64,000 nucleotides of DNA from the NCBI RefSeq assembly GCF_026672275.1, contig NZ_JANQCD010000003.1:124001-188000 (forward strand). Direction: 5' to 3'. The DNA is from Marinifilum sp. D737 (GTDB lineage: Bacteria > Bacteroidota > Bacteroidia > Bacteroidales > Marinifilaceae). A program made the position numbers and the translations under genes. Below, piece after piece: positions 55,231 through 64,000 of this stretch (positions are counted from its first letter, which is position 1; the number at the start of each line of letters is the position of its first letter). Under the pieces are notes generated by a model, which was not told the DNA's origin, did not search any database, and saw only the letters and a list, made by a program, of their open reading frames with translations.

Positions 55231-55713
55231 AATTTTAGGATTTATTGATAAAGATAAAAGATTTATCATTTGATAGCAATGGGATGTAAACGGATGTTTG
55301 GGCAGGCTGCAAAAGATTGATGGTCCAGGGAGTTGGGAGAGGAGAAAATTGTTAAAACCCATATGCGCCCTCATGAACATGGCTTATGAAGCTGAACCGC
55401 TAAAAATGGCAGGGCTGATTTTGCCTGTTCTTTGTGCGAATTCCATAAGGAAAAGAAAGATAGGGAGATAGCGCCAGTCCGTGAGCTCAAAACCCCCATG
55501 GCGGGCAATAATAAACTCCTCATTATTGTGGATTCAACCACTTTCAAAGCATCAATATTTTCCCGATGCTCAGTTTTTTTATCCAATTTGCAACTACAGT
55601 TAAGTGTTAGATTTAGATGCGTTATTTTACTAAAAACAACATGCTGTTATGGCCTAAGTTGGTAGCTGGGCTATAAAATGAAGTATTGGTGAAAAGGGCA
55701 ATAAATTAAATAT
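55231..55713. other. Non-coding gap before MITE-like copy B
   Basis: No convincing gene. A 71-residue minus-strand frame (55371-55586) contains SLSFFSLWNSHKEQAKSALP, which looks protein-like, but it has no neighbour support and I cannot assign it. The promoter of the HU-like gene must lie at the left end. Confidence 0.3.
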
Positions 55714-56057
55714 GGTTCTATATGGAATATAGTGGGTAACTAAATCAATCATTACTAGAAAAATTATCCTATGATTCTTTAATTTAACTTTGTTTTGCTC
55801 GAGCCGCATGGCTCATCCTTTTTCCATTGATGAAAAAGGATGCAAAAAATCTAGGGCGCGTAAGCTCAAACTATTTATACTTGAAAAATTTAAGTGCGGC
55901 GGGGTGATCTTCGAACAAGTTCTCAGCTTCCCCGTCTTACTAAAAATTTTTCTGCGTCTAATCAGCTTGACCTTCCAATGCCCACTTTGGAGAATGGAAC
56001 AAGGTAGGTAGATAATAATGAATTTAAAGAATTACCCACTCCAAATCATGCAGAGCC
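55714..56057 (-). mobile_element. MITE-like element, copy B (inverted)
   Basis: A 344-bp element matching the reverse complement of 34937-35382. The left end (GGTTCTATATGGAATATAGT, then GGGTAA) and right end (TTACCCACTCCAAATCATGC, then AGAGCC) match the ends of copy A at about 23 of 26 bases each. The internal core is shared: GAGCCGCATGGCTC..., CTAGGGCGCGTAAGCTCAAA, GGCGGGGTGATCTTCGAA, CAGCTTCCCCGTC, CTGCGTCTAATCAGCTTGAC. It is about 100 bp shorter than copy A, mostly outside the core. A short frame here is not conserved between copies and is not called as a gene. Confidence 0.65.
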
Positions 56058-56111
56058 AGAGATATTTATTGTTCTTCTCACTTTTCTTTTAATAGGAAAG
56101 ATTGTTACATC

Positions 56112-57623
56112 ATGACAAAGACATTTGGGAAGAGAGTGAGTAAAGGAATTTATATTGGCCTGTTATTTTGGTTCTTGATTGCTCACATGCCGGGAGCAGG
56201 GGCGCAAGGCAAATCGTCAAACGCAAAGCCAAATTTTATATTCATACTGGTAGACGACCTGGGATGGGCCGATTTGGCCTGTTATGGATCGGATTTTTAT
56301 GAGACGCCAAACCTCGATAATCTGGCAGCTGAGGGAGTACGTTTTAGCAATGCCTACGCATCGAGTCCGGTATGTTCTCCAAGCAGGGCAAGCATTTTAG
56401 CGGGGAAATATCCTGCCCGTCTTGATCTTACCGACTGGATACCGGGAAGGCAGGCTACACATCGGCCAGGTAAAGGGCAAAAGCTATTGTGCCAGGATTT
56501 TGCTGAAGAAATGAAGCTGGAGGAATACAGCATTGCCGAGGCCTTAAAAGATCATGATTACCATACCTTTTTTGCGGGCAAGTGGCACATTGGAGAGGAT
56601 TCGATTTATTGGCCCGAGCACCAGGGCTTCGATATAAATAAGGGGGGATGGAAAGCCGGATCGCCCAAGGGAGGATATTTTAGTCCCTATGTAAACCCTC
56701 GTTTAAAAAGCGGACCCGATGGGGAATACCTTACCGATAGATTAACCAATGAAGCCATCCATTTTTTGAATGAAAGCAAAGAACAGCCCTTCTTTTTGTA
56801 CCTGTCCTATTACACGGTTCACAACCCATTGAATGCAAAGCCTGAAACCATTGAAAAATATCGCAAAAAGGCGAGCAAACTAAAAGCGCCTCAGAAGGAA
56901 AAATTTGTGGACCGATCGGAATGGAAACAGGTATTGGGAAAAGGAAATTTTAGAGAGCGAATGGTTCAGGATCATGCGGTTTATGCAGCCATGATTGAGC
57001 ATATGGATGAGAATGTTGGCAGGCTGCTGCAGGAGGTAAAGGACTTGAAATTGGATGAGAATACCATAGTAATTTTCACATCGGATAATGGAGGCTTGTC
57101 CACATCCGAAGGTTCTCCCACTTCCAATCTGCCTTTGCGTGCCGGGAAAGGCTGGTTGTACGAGGGCGGCATTCGTGAGCCATTGATTATCAAATGGCCG
57201 GGAGTGGCCAAGGGGGGAAGTGTGAACCACAGCCCTGTGATTGCTACCGATTTTTATCCGAGCATTTTGGAAATGGCCGGAATTGAAGCTATCCCTCAGC
57301 AGCATACCGATGGACTAAGCCTGGTTTCCATGCTGAAAGGAGATGAGGAATTTTCTCGCGATGAGCTGTACTGGCACTATCCGCATTACTCGAACCAGGG
57401 AGGTCGTCCAGCAGGAGCAGTGCGAAAGGGAAAATACAAGTTGATTGAGTTTTATGAGGATATGCAGGTAGAATTGTATGATCTGGACAATGATATTGGT
57501 GAGCAATCAGATTTGTCTGGTAAAAAACCGCAGCTGGTGAAAGATTTAAGAAAGAAATTAAAGGATTGGCGCAAGTCGGTGAAGGCTAAAATGCCACATC
57601 AGAATCCTCATTATCAACCATAG
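56112..57623 (+). CDS. S1-family sulfatase 12 (S1_16-like)
   Basis: A 503-residue secreted sulfatase with signal peptide ending AGAQG. Motifs: FIFILVDDLGWADLACYGSD, Cys88 in SSPVCSPSRASILAGKYPAR, FAGKWHIGEDS and VIFTSDNGGLSTSEG. The opening and the LPLRAGKGWLYEGGIREPL region are typical of S1_16-type enzymes active on many marine sulfated glycans. It lies directly after MITE-like copy B and upstream of HTCS 2, so it belongs to the second transport unit and not to the block before it. Confidence 0.92.
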   Translation: MTKTFGKRVSKGIYIGLLFWFLIAHMPGAGAQGKSSNAKPNFIFILVDDLGWADLACYGSDFYETPNLDNLAAEGVRFSNAYASSPVCSPSRASILAGKYPARLDLTDWIPGRQATHRPGKGQKLLCQDFAEEMKLEEYSIAEALKDHDYHTFFAGKWHIGEDSIYWPEHQGFDINKGGWKAGSPKGGYFSPYVNPRLKSGPDGEYLTDRLTNEAIHFLNESKEQPFFLYLSYYTVHNPLNAKPETIEKYRKKASKLKAPQKEKFVDRSEWKQVLGKGNFRERMVQDHAVYAAMIEHMDENVGRLLQEVKDLKLDENTIVIFTSDNGGLSTSEGSPTSNLPLRAGKGWLYEGGIREPLIIKWPGVAKGGSVNHSPVIATDFYPSILEMAGIEAIPQQHTDGLSLVSMLKGDEEFSRDELYWHYPHYSNQGGRPAGAVRKGKYKLIEFYEDMQVELYDLDNDIGEQSDLSGKKPQLVKDLRKKLKDWRKSVKAKMPHQNPHYQP

Positions 57624-57889
57624 AGAATAACAAATGTAAGGGGAAGGATGCATGGTTTGAAAAAGGATTGCATTCGTTTACCTGTTGGCTCTAAGTGGAT
57701 GGGTTTGAAAGGGGTTGTTTCTTGTTGCGAAGGAGACAGCCACTTTTTGTTACAGCCAATTTGAAATAAGGATGAATTGCATAAATTGGTATCCTCTGTA
57801 AGCTTTGTTATTATTAAAAGTATTAATTTGAACCCATAACCAAAATTCTCTTACCCATTGGAGAATACAGACCGAAAATTTGTGAAACT

Positions 57890-60800
57890 ATGAGAGCATT
57901 TCTTTTCTTATTATTGTTGTTGATTGCAGAACAGCTTCGTTGCGAAAACGAGGTGGTTCGATATTTAACTGTGGAAGATGGGCTAACTCAGAATGAGATT
58001 ACCGGAATTGTTCACGACTCAAAGGGCTTTATGTGGTTTGCCACGCGTGGTGGTTTAAATCGTTACGATGGCTATGAGATCGTACAGTTTAAACCCAGGG
58101 TGGGAGACCCCAACAGCATATCAAATCCTTCTATCGAATGTTTGTATGAAGATTCGAAGGGAAGATTTTGGATAGGAACAAAATCAGGAGGGGTGGACAT
58201 GTATGATCCCAGTAGTGGGAAATTCAGACATTTTAGAAACGATAGCTTGTCAAAGCCTCAGATTGGCGACAATCGCATTGTTTCCATTTTTGAGCAAAGC
58301 AATGGGAACATTTGGTTTGGAGGCTGGACCGGGGGAATAAGCATCTGGAATTCGCAGACCGATTCAATTCAGTATCATTTTGAGAACCATAAGATTTCGG
58401 CCATAAAAAGTGATGGTAGGGGGAATATATGGATAGGAACCAATCGGGGAGTATATCAATATAAGATAGAAGAGAAGAAGTTTGAGAAACTCAAAATGGG
58501 TGCATATAACCGATCGGATATTAATGATCTGGTAATTGATTCGAAGAGAAATGTACTGTGGATTACTGCCTGGGATAAGGGCTTGATCAGGCACGACTTG
58601 CATAGTGGGAAAACGAAGGGATATTTGCCCGGGGATGATTCTGAATTGAAGAAAAGGTTCAACCGAAATTCCTATTCCATACTTCTTGATTCCAAGGGAA
58701 TGGTGCACATGGGAACATGGGGAGGCGGTCTGTTTCGCTTCGATCCGGATTCGGAACAGTTTAGCAAGCAAGTTCTGAAACCTCAGATGCTTGGTGAGTT
58801 GAATACCGATTACGATATTGTTCTTAAGATCATAGAGGATAAAACAGGTACCATTTGGGTAGGTACCGATGGTGGAGGAGTATGTCGTTTGAGTGAGCAA
58901 CCTCCGTTTCAGGGGATTTCGGTGTACAATGAAAGAAGAACAGGCATTGAAAATTACCACATGCTGTCCTTGCTGGAAGATAAAAGCGGAAAGCTATGGC
59001 TGGGCACCAAAGGGGGTGGACTATACCTGTCGAATGACAGGAATAATTTTATAGAGATTAAGCCCAACGATCCTAAGAATGTTGGTCCAGATTACAAGGT
59101 GATCAAGTGCATGTGGGAGGCTGCAGATGGAAAAATGTGGGTAGGAAGTAATTTTGGTTTGCATGAGATCATAAGCAGAAATGGAAATTACTACTTGTCC
59201 AATTACGCCGAAACAGCAAATCTGCAAATCAGAAAAATCTTATCCATACATGAAAAAGATGGTCTTTTAATGCTGGGAACACAGCAGCAAGGCTTATGGG
59301 TTGGAGAAAAGCTAAATACCAAGGAGGAAAACTGGAAGCAGTATTCTACAGGCGCAAACTCTATCCTGCGGAATGAGAGAATTTCTTTTATCCGTACCGA
59401 TAGTAAGAAGCGCACATGGATTGGAACCTACAAGGGAGTTTATTTTTTCGACGAGAAGCCAGGGAATTTTTCAGAGCTGAAGCTGGCAGGGAACAACCAG
59501 CTGAGTAGCGATATTATCTTGTGCTGGTGTCAGTTGGATGAGACAACTTATTTGTTGGGTACTCCAAGTGGATTGAACCTTCTTTCTGAAGGAAACACAG
59601 GTGAATTTCAGGTAGAGCATTTCTATCAAAAGGAGGGTTTGCCCGATGACTATATTCACGCAATAGTATCAGATGAAAACAGGCATTTGTGGATTAGCAC
59701 CAATAGTGGAATCTCCAGGTTTAATCCTGACAGCAAATCATTTAGCAATTACGATGTAAGTGATGGTTTGCAAGGGAGGAGTTTTTCAGAGGATTGTGCG
59801 TTTAAAAATTCCAATGGAGAGATCTTTTTTGGGGGAGCCAGTGGAATCAACTATTTCCATCCTGAAAATATAAAAGACAATACTGTACTGCCCAATCCGG
59901 CCATTATTGGTTTGGAAATGCACAACAAAAGGGTAATGGCAGGCGAGGAGTTGCATGGCAGAAATATTCTCGAAAAAAATATCAGCTATACCGAGGAGTT
60001 GGAGTTAACGCACCGGGAAGGTGAATTCTCGCTGACTTTTGCTGCCCTGGCCTACGATGCACCTGAACGAAATAAATATGCATATCGTCTTTTGAACTAC
60101 GATACAAGATGGAATTATTCAGGAAGCAACAGAACCGTTACATACAACCAGCTAAGGGCAGGGAAGTATGTGTTTGAAGTAAAGGCATCCAACAATCACA
60201 ATGTATGGAATGAGAAACCTGTACGATTGCACATCAAAGTGATACCCGCTCCTTGGAAGTCCTGGTGGGCCATTGTAATCTATATCCTTATTGCTTTGGG
60301 ACTGGTGGCACTAATCAGGTGGGTAGCGGTTCGTCAGAGCAGGATGGCTCATCGCCTGGAGATGGAGAGCATGAAGCTCGATCAGGTGAACGAGTTGAAT
60401 GAAATGAAACTGCGATTCTTCACCAACATTTCCCACGAATTCCGTACACCGCTGACACTGATTTTAGCTCCTGTTCAGGAACTGCTAAAGGGAGAGGACC
60501 TTCCATCCCTTGGACGAAAAAAGCTAAAGGTAATCGAACAGAACTCTAAAAAACTATTGGGACTGGTAGGGCAATTGCTCGACTTTAGAAAAGCAGAAAC
60601 CGGTAAGATGAAAATACTGGTTCGCAAACTGGACCTGATCAAATTCCTGAACCAGGAAATTAAAGCATTTCGATCCTTGGCCGAAAGTAAGAATGTAGAG
60701 TTGTCTTTTGAACATGAAGTCAGTCAGCTGACCCTTTGGTTCGATCCTGAGAAAATTGGGATTGTTCTGAATAACCTGCTCTCCAATGCCTTCAAGTATG

Positions 60801-61963
60801 TTTCGGAGGAAGGACATATCGCTGTAAAAGTGAAGCGGGAAGAAGAGAAAGTGAGTATACAGGTTTGCGACAATGGTCAGGGAATTCCTGAAAGCGATCT
60901 GAAACGAATTTTTGACCGCTTCTACCAGGTAGAAAGCAATCTGAATCGCTCAAGAGGTGGTTCCGGAATTGGCCTGGCCCTTTCGAAGAGGATCGTGGAG
61001 TTGCACCAGGGAGTGCTTGCGGTAAGAAGTACCAGAAATGTGGAAACTGTATTTACCATAGAACTGCTGTTAGGGAAAGAGCAGTATGAAGAAAACCAGC
61101 TTGAAGTGATATCAGAAGCGCAAGAACCTATGGGAGAATTTGTGCAGCCTGCTGTAGATGTGCCTGCACCCAAAAGACAGGTGAAGAAAGAGAAGGGAGA
61201 AAGAGATGTCATTTTAATTGTAGAAGATCAGGAAGATATCAACAATTATATTGCGGATATGTTGGGAGAAGACTATGATGTCATTCAAAAATTTGATGGA
61301 ATAGAGGGATATGCCAATGCCATGCAGAGCATACCGGATATCATTATTTCGGATGTGATGATGCCGGGAATGGATGGATTTGAGCTGTGTGAGAAGATTA
61401 AAAAAGAGGAAAGAACGGCTCATATTCCAATAATACTGCTGACGGCAAAAACAGCCGATCAGTTTAAAATTAAAGGATTGACAACAGGTGCCGATGCCTA
61501 TCTGACGAAACCTTTCAATCCTGAAGAGTTAAAGACAAGAGTCTATTCTTTGCTGAAAAACAGGAAGATGTTGAAAGAATCCTTCAGCAAGAAAGTGAAA
61601 TTGGAACCTACCGACATAGAAATCTCATCCTATGAGGAAGACTTCTTAAACAAAGCCGTACAAATTGTAGAAAAACAAATGCACGAAGCCGATTTTAATA
61701 CAGAAGTACTGGCCTCTTCTCTAAACATGAGCAGCTCCACCCTGTATCGAAAATTAAAACAACTTACAGGGATGTCAACCAGTATTTTTATTAGAACGAT
61801 TCGTTTAAAAAGAGCAGCTCAATTGTTGGCAGATCCACAAAAAACGATTGCAGAAATTTCGGTGCAGGTTGGTATTTCTGACTTGAAATATTTCCGCAAA
61901 TGTTTTCGGGAATTATTTGGTAGTTCGCCATCCGACTATAGGCAAAATATTGAAAAACAATAG
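57890..61963 (+). CDS. Hybrid two-component system sensor-regulator (HTCS 2)
   Basis: A 1,357-residue sensor of the same design as HTCS 1. Signal peptide (MRAFLFLLLLLIAEQLRC), beta-propeller repeats (DSKGFMWFATRGGLNRYDG and others, about 22-660), Y_Y_Y domain (YAYRLLNYDTRW), membrane helix (WWAIVIYILIALGLVALI), HisKA with His849 in FTNISHEFRTPLTL, HATPase_c (NNLLSNAFKYVSEEG, GGSGIGLALSKRIV), receiver with Asp1155 in IIISDVMMPGMDG, and an AraC-type HTH ending SSPSDYRQ. All phosphorelay residues are present. It lies upstream of the second susC in the same direction, which it probably controls. Propeller sequence differs from HTCS 1, so the two sense different ligands or different sizes of one ligand. 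Confidence 0.93.
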   Translation: MRAFLFLLLLLIAEQLRCENEVVRYLTVEDGLTQNEITGIVHDSKGFMWFATRGGLNRYDGYEIVQFKPRVGDPNSISNPSIECLYEDSKGRFWIGTKSGGVDMYDPSSGKFRHFRNDSLSKPQIGDNRIVSIFEQSNGNIWFGGWTGGISIWNSQTDSIQYHFENHKISAIKSDGRGNIWIGTNRGVYQYKIEEKKFEKLKMGAYNRSDINDLVIDSKRNVLWITAWDKGLIRHDLHSGKTKGYLPGDDSELKKRFNRNSYSILLDSKGMVHMGTWGGGLFRFDPDSEQFSKQVLKPQMLGELNTDYDIVLKIIEDKTGTIWVGTDGGGVCRLSEQPPFQGISVYNERRTGIENYHMLSLLEDKSGKLWLGTKGGGLYLSNDRNNFIEIKPNDPKNVGPDYKVIKCMWEAADGKMWVGSNFGLHEIISRNGNYYLSNYAETANLQIRKILSIHEKDGLLMLGTQQQGLWVGEKLNTKEENWKQYSTGANSILRNERISFIRTDSKKRTWIGTYKGVYFFDEKPGNFSELKLAGNNQLSSDIILCWCQLDETTYLLGTPSGLNLLSEGNTGEFQVEHFYQKEGLPDDYIHAIVSDENRHLWISTNSGISRFNPDSKSFSNYDVSDGLQGRSFSEDCAFKNSNGEIFFGGASGINYFHPENIKDNTVLPNPAIIGLEMHNKRVMAGEELHGRNILEKNISYTEELELTHREGEFSLTFAALAYDAPERNKYAYRLLNYDTRWNYSGSNRTVTYNQLRAGKYVFEVKASNNHNVWNEKPVRLHIKVIPAPWKSWWAIVIYILIALGLVALIRWVAVRQSRMAHRLEMESMKLDQVNELNEMKLRFFTNISHEFRTPLTLILAPVQELLKGEDLPSLGRKKLKVIEQNSKKLLGLVGQLLDFRKAETGKMKILVRKLDLIKFLNQEIKAFRSLAESKNVELSFEHEVSQLTLWFDPEKIGIVLNNLLSNAFKYVSEEGHIAVKVKREEEKVSIQVCDNGQGIPESDLKRIFDRFYQVESNLNRSRGGSGIGLALSKRIVELHQGVLAVRSTRNVETVFTIELLLGKEQYEENQLEVISEAQEPMGEFVQPAVDVPAPKRQVKKEKGERDVILIVEDQEDINNYIADMLGEDYDVIQKFDGIEGYANAMQSIPDIIISDVMMPGMDGFELCEKIKKEERTAHIPIILLTAKTADQFKIKGLTTGADAYLTKPFNPEELKTRVYSLLKNRKMLKESFSKKVKLEPTDIEISSYEEDFLNKAVQIVEKQMHEADFNTEVLASSLNMSSSTLYRKLKQLTGMSTSIFIRTIRLKRAAQLLADPQKTIAEISVQVGISDLKYFRKCFRELFGSSPSDYRQNIEKQ

Positions 61964-62012
61964 ATAAGTATGATTGAGTGAAGGTTTAGCCCTTCGCACT
62001 TGCAATAAATAA

Positions 62013-62077
62013 CCCCTTTAAAATAGATTGATTTCCCCCTTGTTGATGAAGTATTAGATTCTAAAAAGGGGCGTTTT
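62013..62077 (+). terminator. Terminator after HTCS 2
   Basis: CCCCTTTAAAAT at 62013 pairs with a CTAAAAAGGGG arm ending at 62071, followed by GCGTTTTT. The loop is long (about 40 bases) with extra pairing inside. It would insulate the sensor gene from the susC operon. Confidence 0.5.
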
Positions 62078-62114
62078 TCAGAGATCTTGCAAGTAGAAAT
62101 TATTTGTAAGGAAA

Positions 62115-62240
62115 ATGAATAAATCAAACTCTTTTACAGGTCAGAAAAGTGAATCGAGAAAGCTTAAGCTACTTAATTTTATTGCGTACATCTTTTTGAT
62201 CGCAATTCTGGCTGTAATCTTTATTGCAATTTTAATCTAA
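62115..62240 (+). CDS. Small membrane protein upstream of susC 2, 41 residues
   Basis: MNKSNSFTGQKSESRKLKLL is followed by one transmembrane helix (NFIAYIFLIAILAVIFIAILI) that ends exactly at the stop. AAGGA lies just before the ATG. Its stop is only 9 bp before the susC 2 start codon, so it would be the first gene of the transport operon. Nothing like it precedes susC 1. It may be a real small partner of the outer-membrane machinery or a translational leader. Confidence 0.5.
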   Translation: MNKSNSFTGQKSESRKLKLLNFIAYIFLIAILAVIFIAILI

Positions 62241-62249
62241 TTACTAGTT

Positions 62250-64000
62250 ATGAAAAAAACTATGCGAAAACTAAGTCTTCTGGTTGTAGTATTGTGTGCT
62301 TTTGTCTCTATGCTACATGCACAAACACTTACTGTGTCCGGGAAGGTTTCAGATCAATCCGGACTAGGTTTGCCCGGAGTAAATGTCGTCATTAAAGGAT
62401 TTACAAGTGGAACGGTTACCGATTTTGATGGCAATTATACCATTGAAGCGGAGAAAGGAAATGTTTTGCTATTCAGTTTTATTGGATACAAAAGCAAGGA
62501 AGTACTGTGTTCGACCGAATCAAAAATCGATGTTGTTCTCGAAGAAGAAACCATTGGTGTTGATGAGGTTGTTGTGGTGGGTTATGGAACCCAGAAAAAA
62601 GCGAATTTAACGGGTGCTGTTTCTTCCATGCGAATTGATGATGCAGTGAACCAGCCTGTGACCAATACCACCCAGTTGTTGCAGGGTAAAATGACAGGGG
62701 TTCATTTAACTCAAGGAGGTGGACAGCCTGGTAAGGATGCTGCAACCATTCACATTCGTGGTATTGCTACCAACGGAGAATCGGGACCATTGGTTTTGGT
62801 TGATGGAGTGGAAAGAAGCCTTGGAGATGTAGCTCCATCTGATATTGAAAGCATTTCTGTATTGAAGGATGCTGCTTCGGCGGCTATTTATGGTAGCCGT
62901 GCGGCAAATGGTGTAATTCTGATTACTACAAAAACGGGTGAAGTCGGTAAATTAAAGGTAAAATACAATGCCTACTATGGCTGGCAGGAAGCTAGTGTAC
63001 TTCCAAAGATCATGGATGCGGCAACCTATGCAGAATTGATCAATGAAGCTACGGGAGAAGTAAGATATTCAGATGAAGAGATTGCGAAAATCAAAGATGG
63101 ATCGGATCCTGATCGTTATTCTCAAACCAACTGGGCAAAAGAGATTTTTAGAACGAGTCCGGTAACCAACCATTACCTGTCTTTTTCGGGAGGATCGGAA
63201 AAAACTTCCTATGTATTCTCCATGAACTATATGGATCAGGAAGGGATCATGCTTGGCTCAAGTGCCAAACGATACAATATGAGAGCTAAAATTGACTCTC
63301 AAATTAAGAAGTGGTTGAAAATTGGTGTGAACATCGATGGAAGTGTGAAAAATATCAAGTCTCCATTGGATGATCTATCGGGAGATGGTGGTATCATGAG
63401 AAGAATTTATTTTGACACACCAGTGGCTCCGGTAAAATATTCAAATGGCGATTGGGCAGTACAGGATGGGAGTGAAGCTTTCTTTATTAAAAACGTAGCT
63501 TTCCGTTCTCAATTGGGTAAAAATGAAGATGATCAGTACCGTTTGAATGCCAAGTTTTATGCGAACCTGAATTTGTTAAAAGGCCTGGAATTCAGAACCA
63601 ATGTAGCCTACAGTTATTATAACGCATTGGGAACCAAATTTTCGCCAATATTTTCATTGAATGATCTGGATGGGAATCCTGTTGTGACCAACGAAATTAA
63701 TACCCTGAAAGACAATTCAGCCACATGGCACAGACTTTTGAATGAGAACATTTTAAAATACAATGTGGATTTCGACAAGCACTCCATTAATGCTTTATTG
63801 GGACATTCCATTGAGACCTATCGCAAAGATGCCATGAACAGTCAGATCAGTGGATTTCCAAACAATGAGATTCATGAGTTAAATGCAGGTTCTATCGATC
63901 CAACGGTATCTGGTTCTGCACAGGAGTTGAAGCTACAATCTTTCTTCGGACGTGTAAACTATGCATACGATAGTAAATACCTGTTTGAGGCCAATCTTCG
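62250..64000 (+). CDS. susC: SusC-family TonB-dependent transporter 2, N-terminal 583 residues
   Basis: Runs off the right end. Signal peptide (SLLVVVLCAFVSMLHAQ), carboxypeptidase-regulatory-like domain (VSGKVSDQSGLGLPGVNVVI), TonB-box-like DEVVVVGYGTQKK, plug with GKMTGVHLTQ, IHIRGIATNG and PLVLVDGVERSL, then SVLKDAASAAIYGSRAANGV, the standard SusC signature, and the start of the barrel. It differs clearly from susC 1, so it should carry another oligosaccharide or size class. A SusD gene is expected just beyond the window. Confidence 0.94.
   Translation, partial: MKKTMRKLSLLVVVLCAFVSMLHAQTLTVSGKVSDQSGLGLPGVNVVIKGFTSGTVTDFDGNYTIEAEKGNVLLFSFIGYKSKEVLCSTESKIDVVLEEETIGVDEVVVVGYGTQKKANLTGAVSSMRIDDAVNQPVTNTTQLLQGKMTGVHLTQGGGQPGKDAATIHIRGIATNGESGPLVLVDGVERSLGDVAPSDIESISVLKDAASAAIYGSRAANGVILITTKTGEVGKLKVKYNAYYGWQEASVLPKIMDAATYAELINEATGEVRYSDEEIAKIKDGSDPDRYSQTNWAKEIFRTSPVTNHYLSFSGGSEKTSYVFSMNYMDQEGIMLGSSAKRYNMRAKIDSQIKKWLKIGVNIDGSVKNIKSPLDDLSGDGGIMRRIYFDTPVAPVKYSNGDWAVQDGSEAFFIKNVAFRSQLGKNEDDQYRLNAKFYANLNLLKGLEFRTNVAYSYYNALGTKFSPIFSLNDLDGNPVVTNEINTLKDNSATWHRLLNENILKYNVDFDKHSINALLGHSIETYRKDAMNSQISGFPNNEIHELNAGSIDPTVSGSAQELKLQSFFGRVNYAYDSKYLFEANL

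Noticed and set aside
35383-55713. The 20-kb block as a proven composite transposon
   Set aside because: The inverted elements are suggestive, but no transposase and no clear target duplication were found.
55790-56011. A 73-codon frame inside MITE-like copy B
   Set aside because: The corresponding frame is not conserved in copy A although the DNA is, so conservation is not at the protein level.
16469-57623. Ser-type (AtsB-dependent) sulfatases
   Set aside because: All twelve signatures read Cys-x-Pro-[Ser/Thr]-Arg; none has Ser at the modified place.
1-64000. CRISPR arrays, tRNA and rRNA genes, prophage genes
   Set aside because: No regularly spaced repeats, no recognisable tRNA or rRNA sequence and no phage structural genes were seen.

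Overview
The window looks like a chromosomal segment of an AT-rich marine Bacteroidota, probably an anaerobic or facultative member of the Marinilabiliales/Marinifilaceae type (inferred from protein style, not from a marker gene). The Bacteroidota signs are two SusC-type TonB-dependent transporters, a SusD lipoprotein, two hybrid two-component sensors (HTCS), a type IX secretion sorting tail and Nudix-type regulators. An oxygen-independent sulfatase-maturing radical SAM enzyme fits an anaerobic lifestyle.

Most of the window is one very large polysaccharide utilisation region. Layout: 1-1686 is the start of an alpha-2-macroglobulin-like protein (minus strand, runs off the window). 2077-5277 holds a Nudix-related regulator and a GH3 beta-glucosidase with candidate operators between them. 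5358-9362 (minus) is HTCS 1, divergent from a SusC/SusD/surface-binding-protein operon (9848-16301) closed by a terminator. 16469-34820 is a run of nine S1 sulfatases with a GH9 and a GH5 glucanase inside it. 34821-35895 is non-coding and carries a MITE-like element and a gene relic. 35896-50256 holds a tenth sulfatase, two GH94 phosphorylases, a sugar symporter with an unusual inserted loop, a CE4-SGNH double esterase, a GH5 endoglucanase, an eleventh sulfatase and a GH5-like protein that has lost its nucleophile. 50424-52605 holds a tandem ABM-domain protein and the sulfatase-maturing enzyme. 52917-55230 is a small accessory patch: three unknown genes, REP-like palindromes and an HU-like protein. 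A second, inverted copy of the MITE-like element lies at 55714-56057. 56112 to the end starts a second unit: a twelfth sulfatase, HTCS 2, a 41-residue membrane peptide gene and a second SusC cut by the window end.

Proposed working order: a surface GH5 (type IX sorted) and GH9/GH5 enzymes cut a beta-1,4-glucan-like backbone. SusC/SusD bring oligosaccharides into the periplasm, where up to twelve Cys-type sulfatases and a double esterase strip sulfate and probably acetyl groups. GH3 cleaves terminal glucose. The symporter brings disaccharides into the cytoplasm for phosphorolysis by GH94 enzymes. The radical SAM enzyme would activate every sulfatase, since all twelve have the Cys-x-Pro-[Ser/Thr]-Arg signature.

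The combination of twelve sulfatases with only beta-glucan backbone enzymes, and no visible fucosidase, galactosidase, agarase/carrageenase or polysaccharide lyase, suggests a locus for a sulfated, O-acetylated cello-type glucan. That is the main hypothesis of this report and it is inference.
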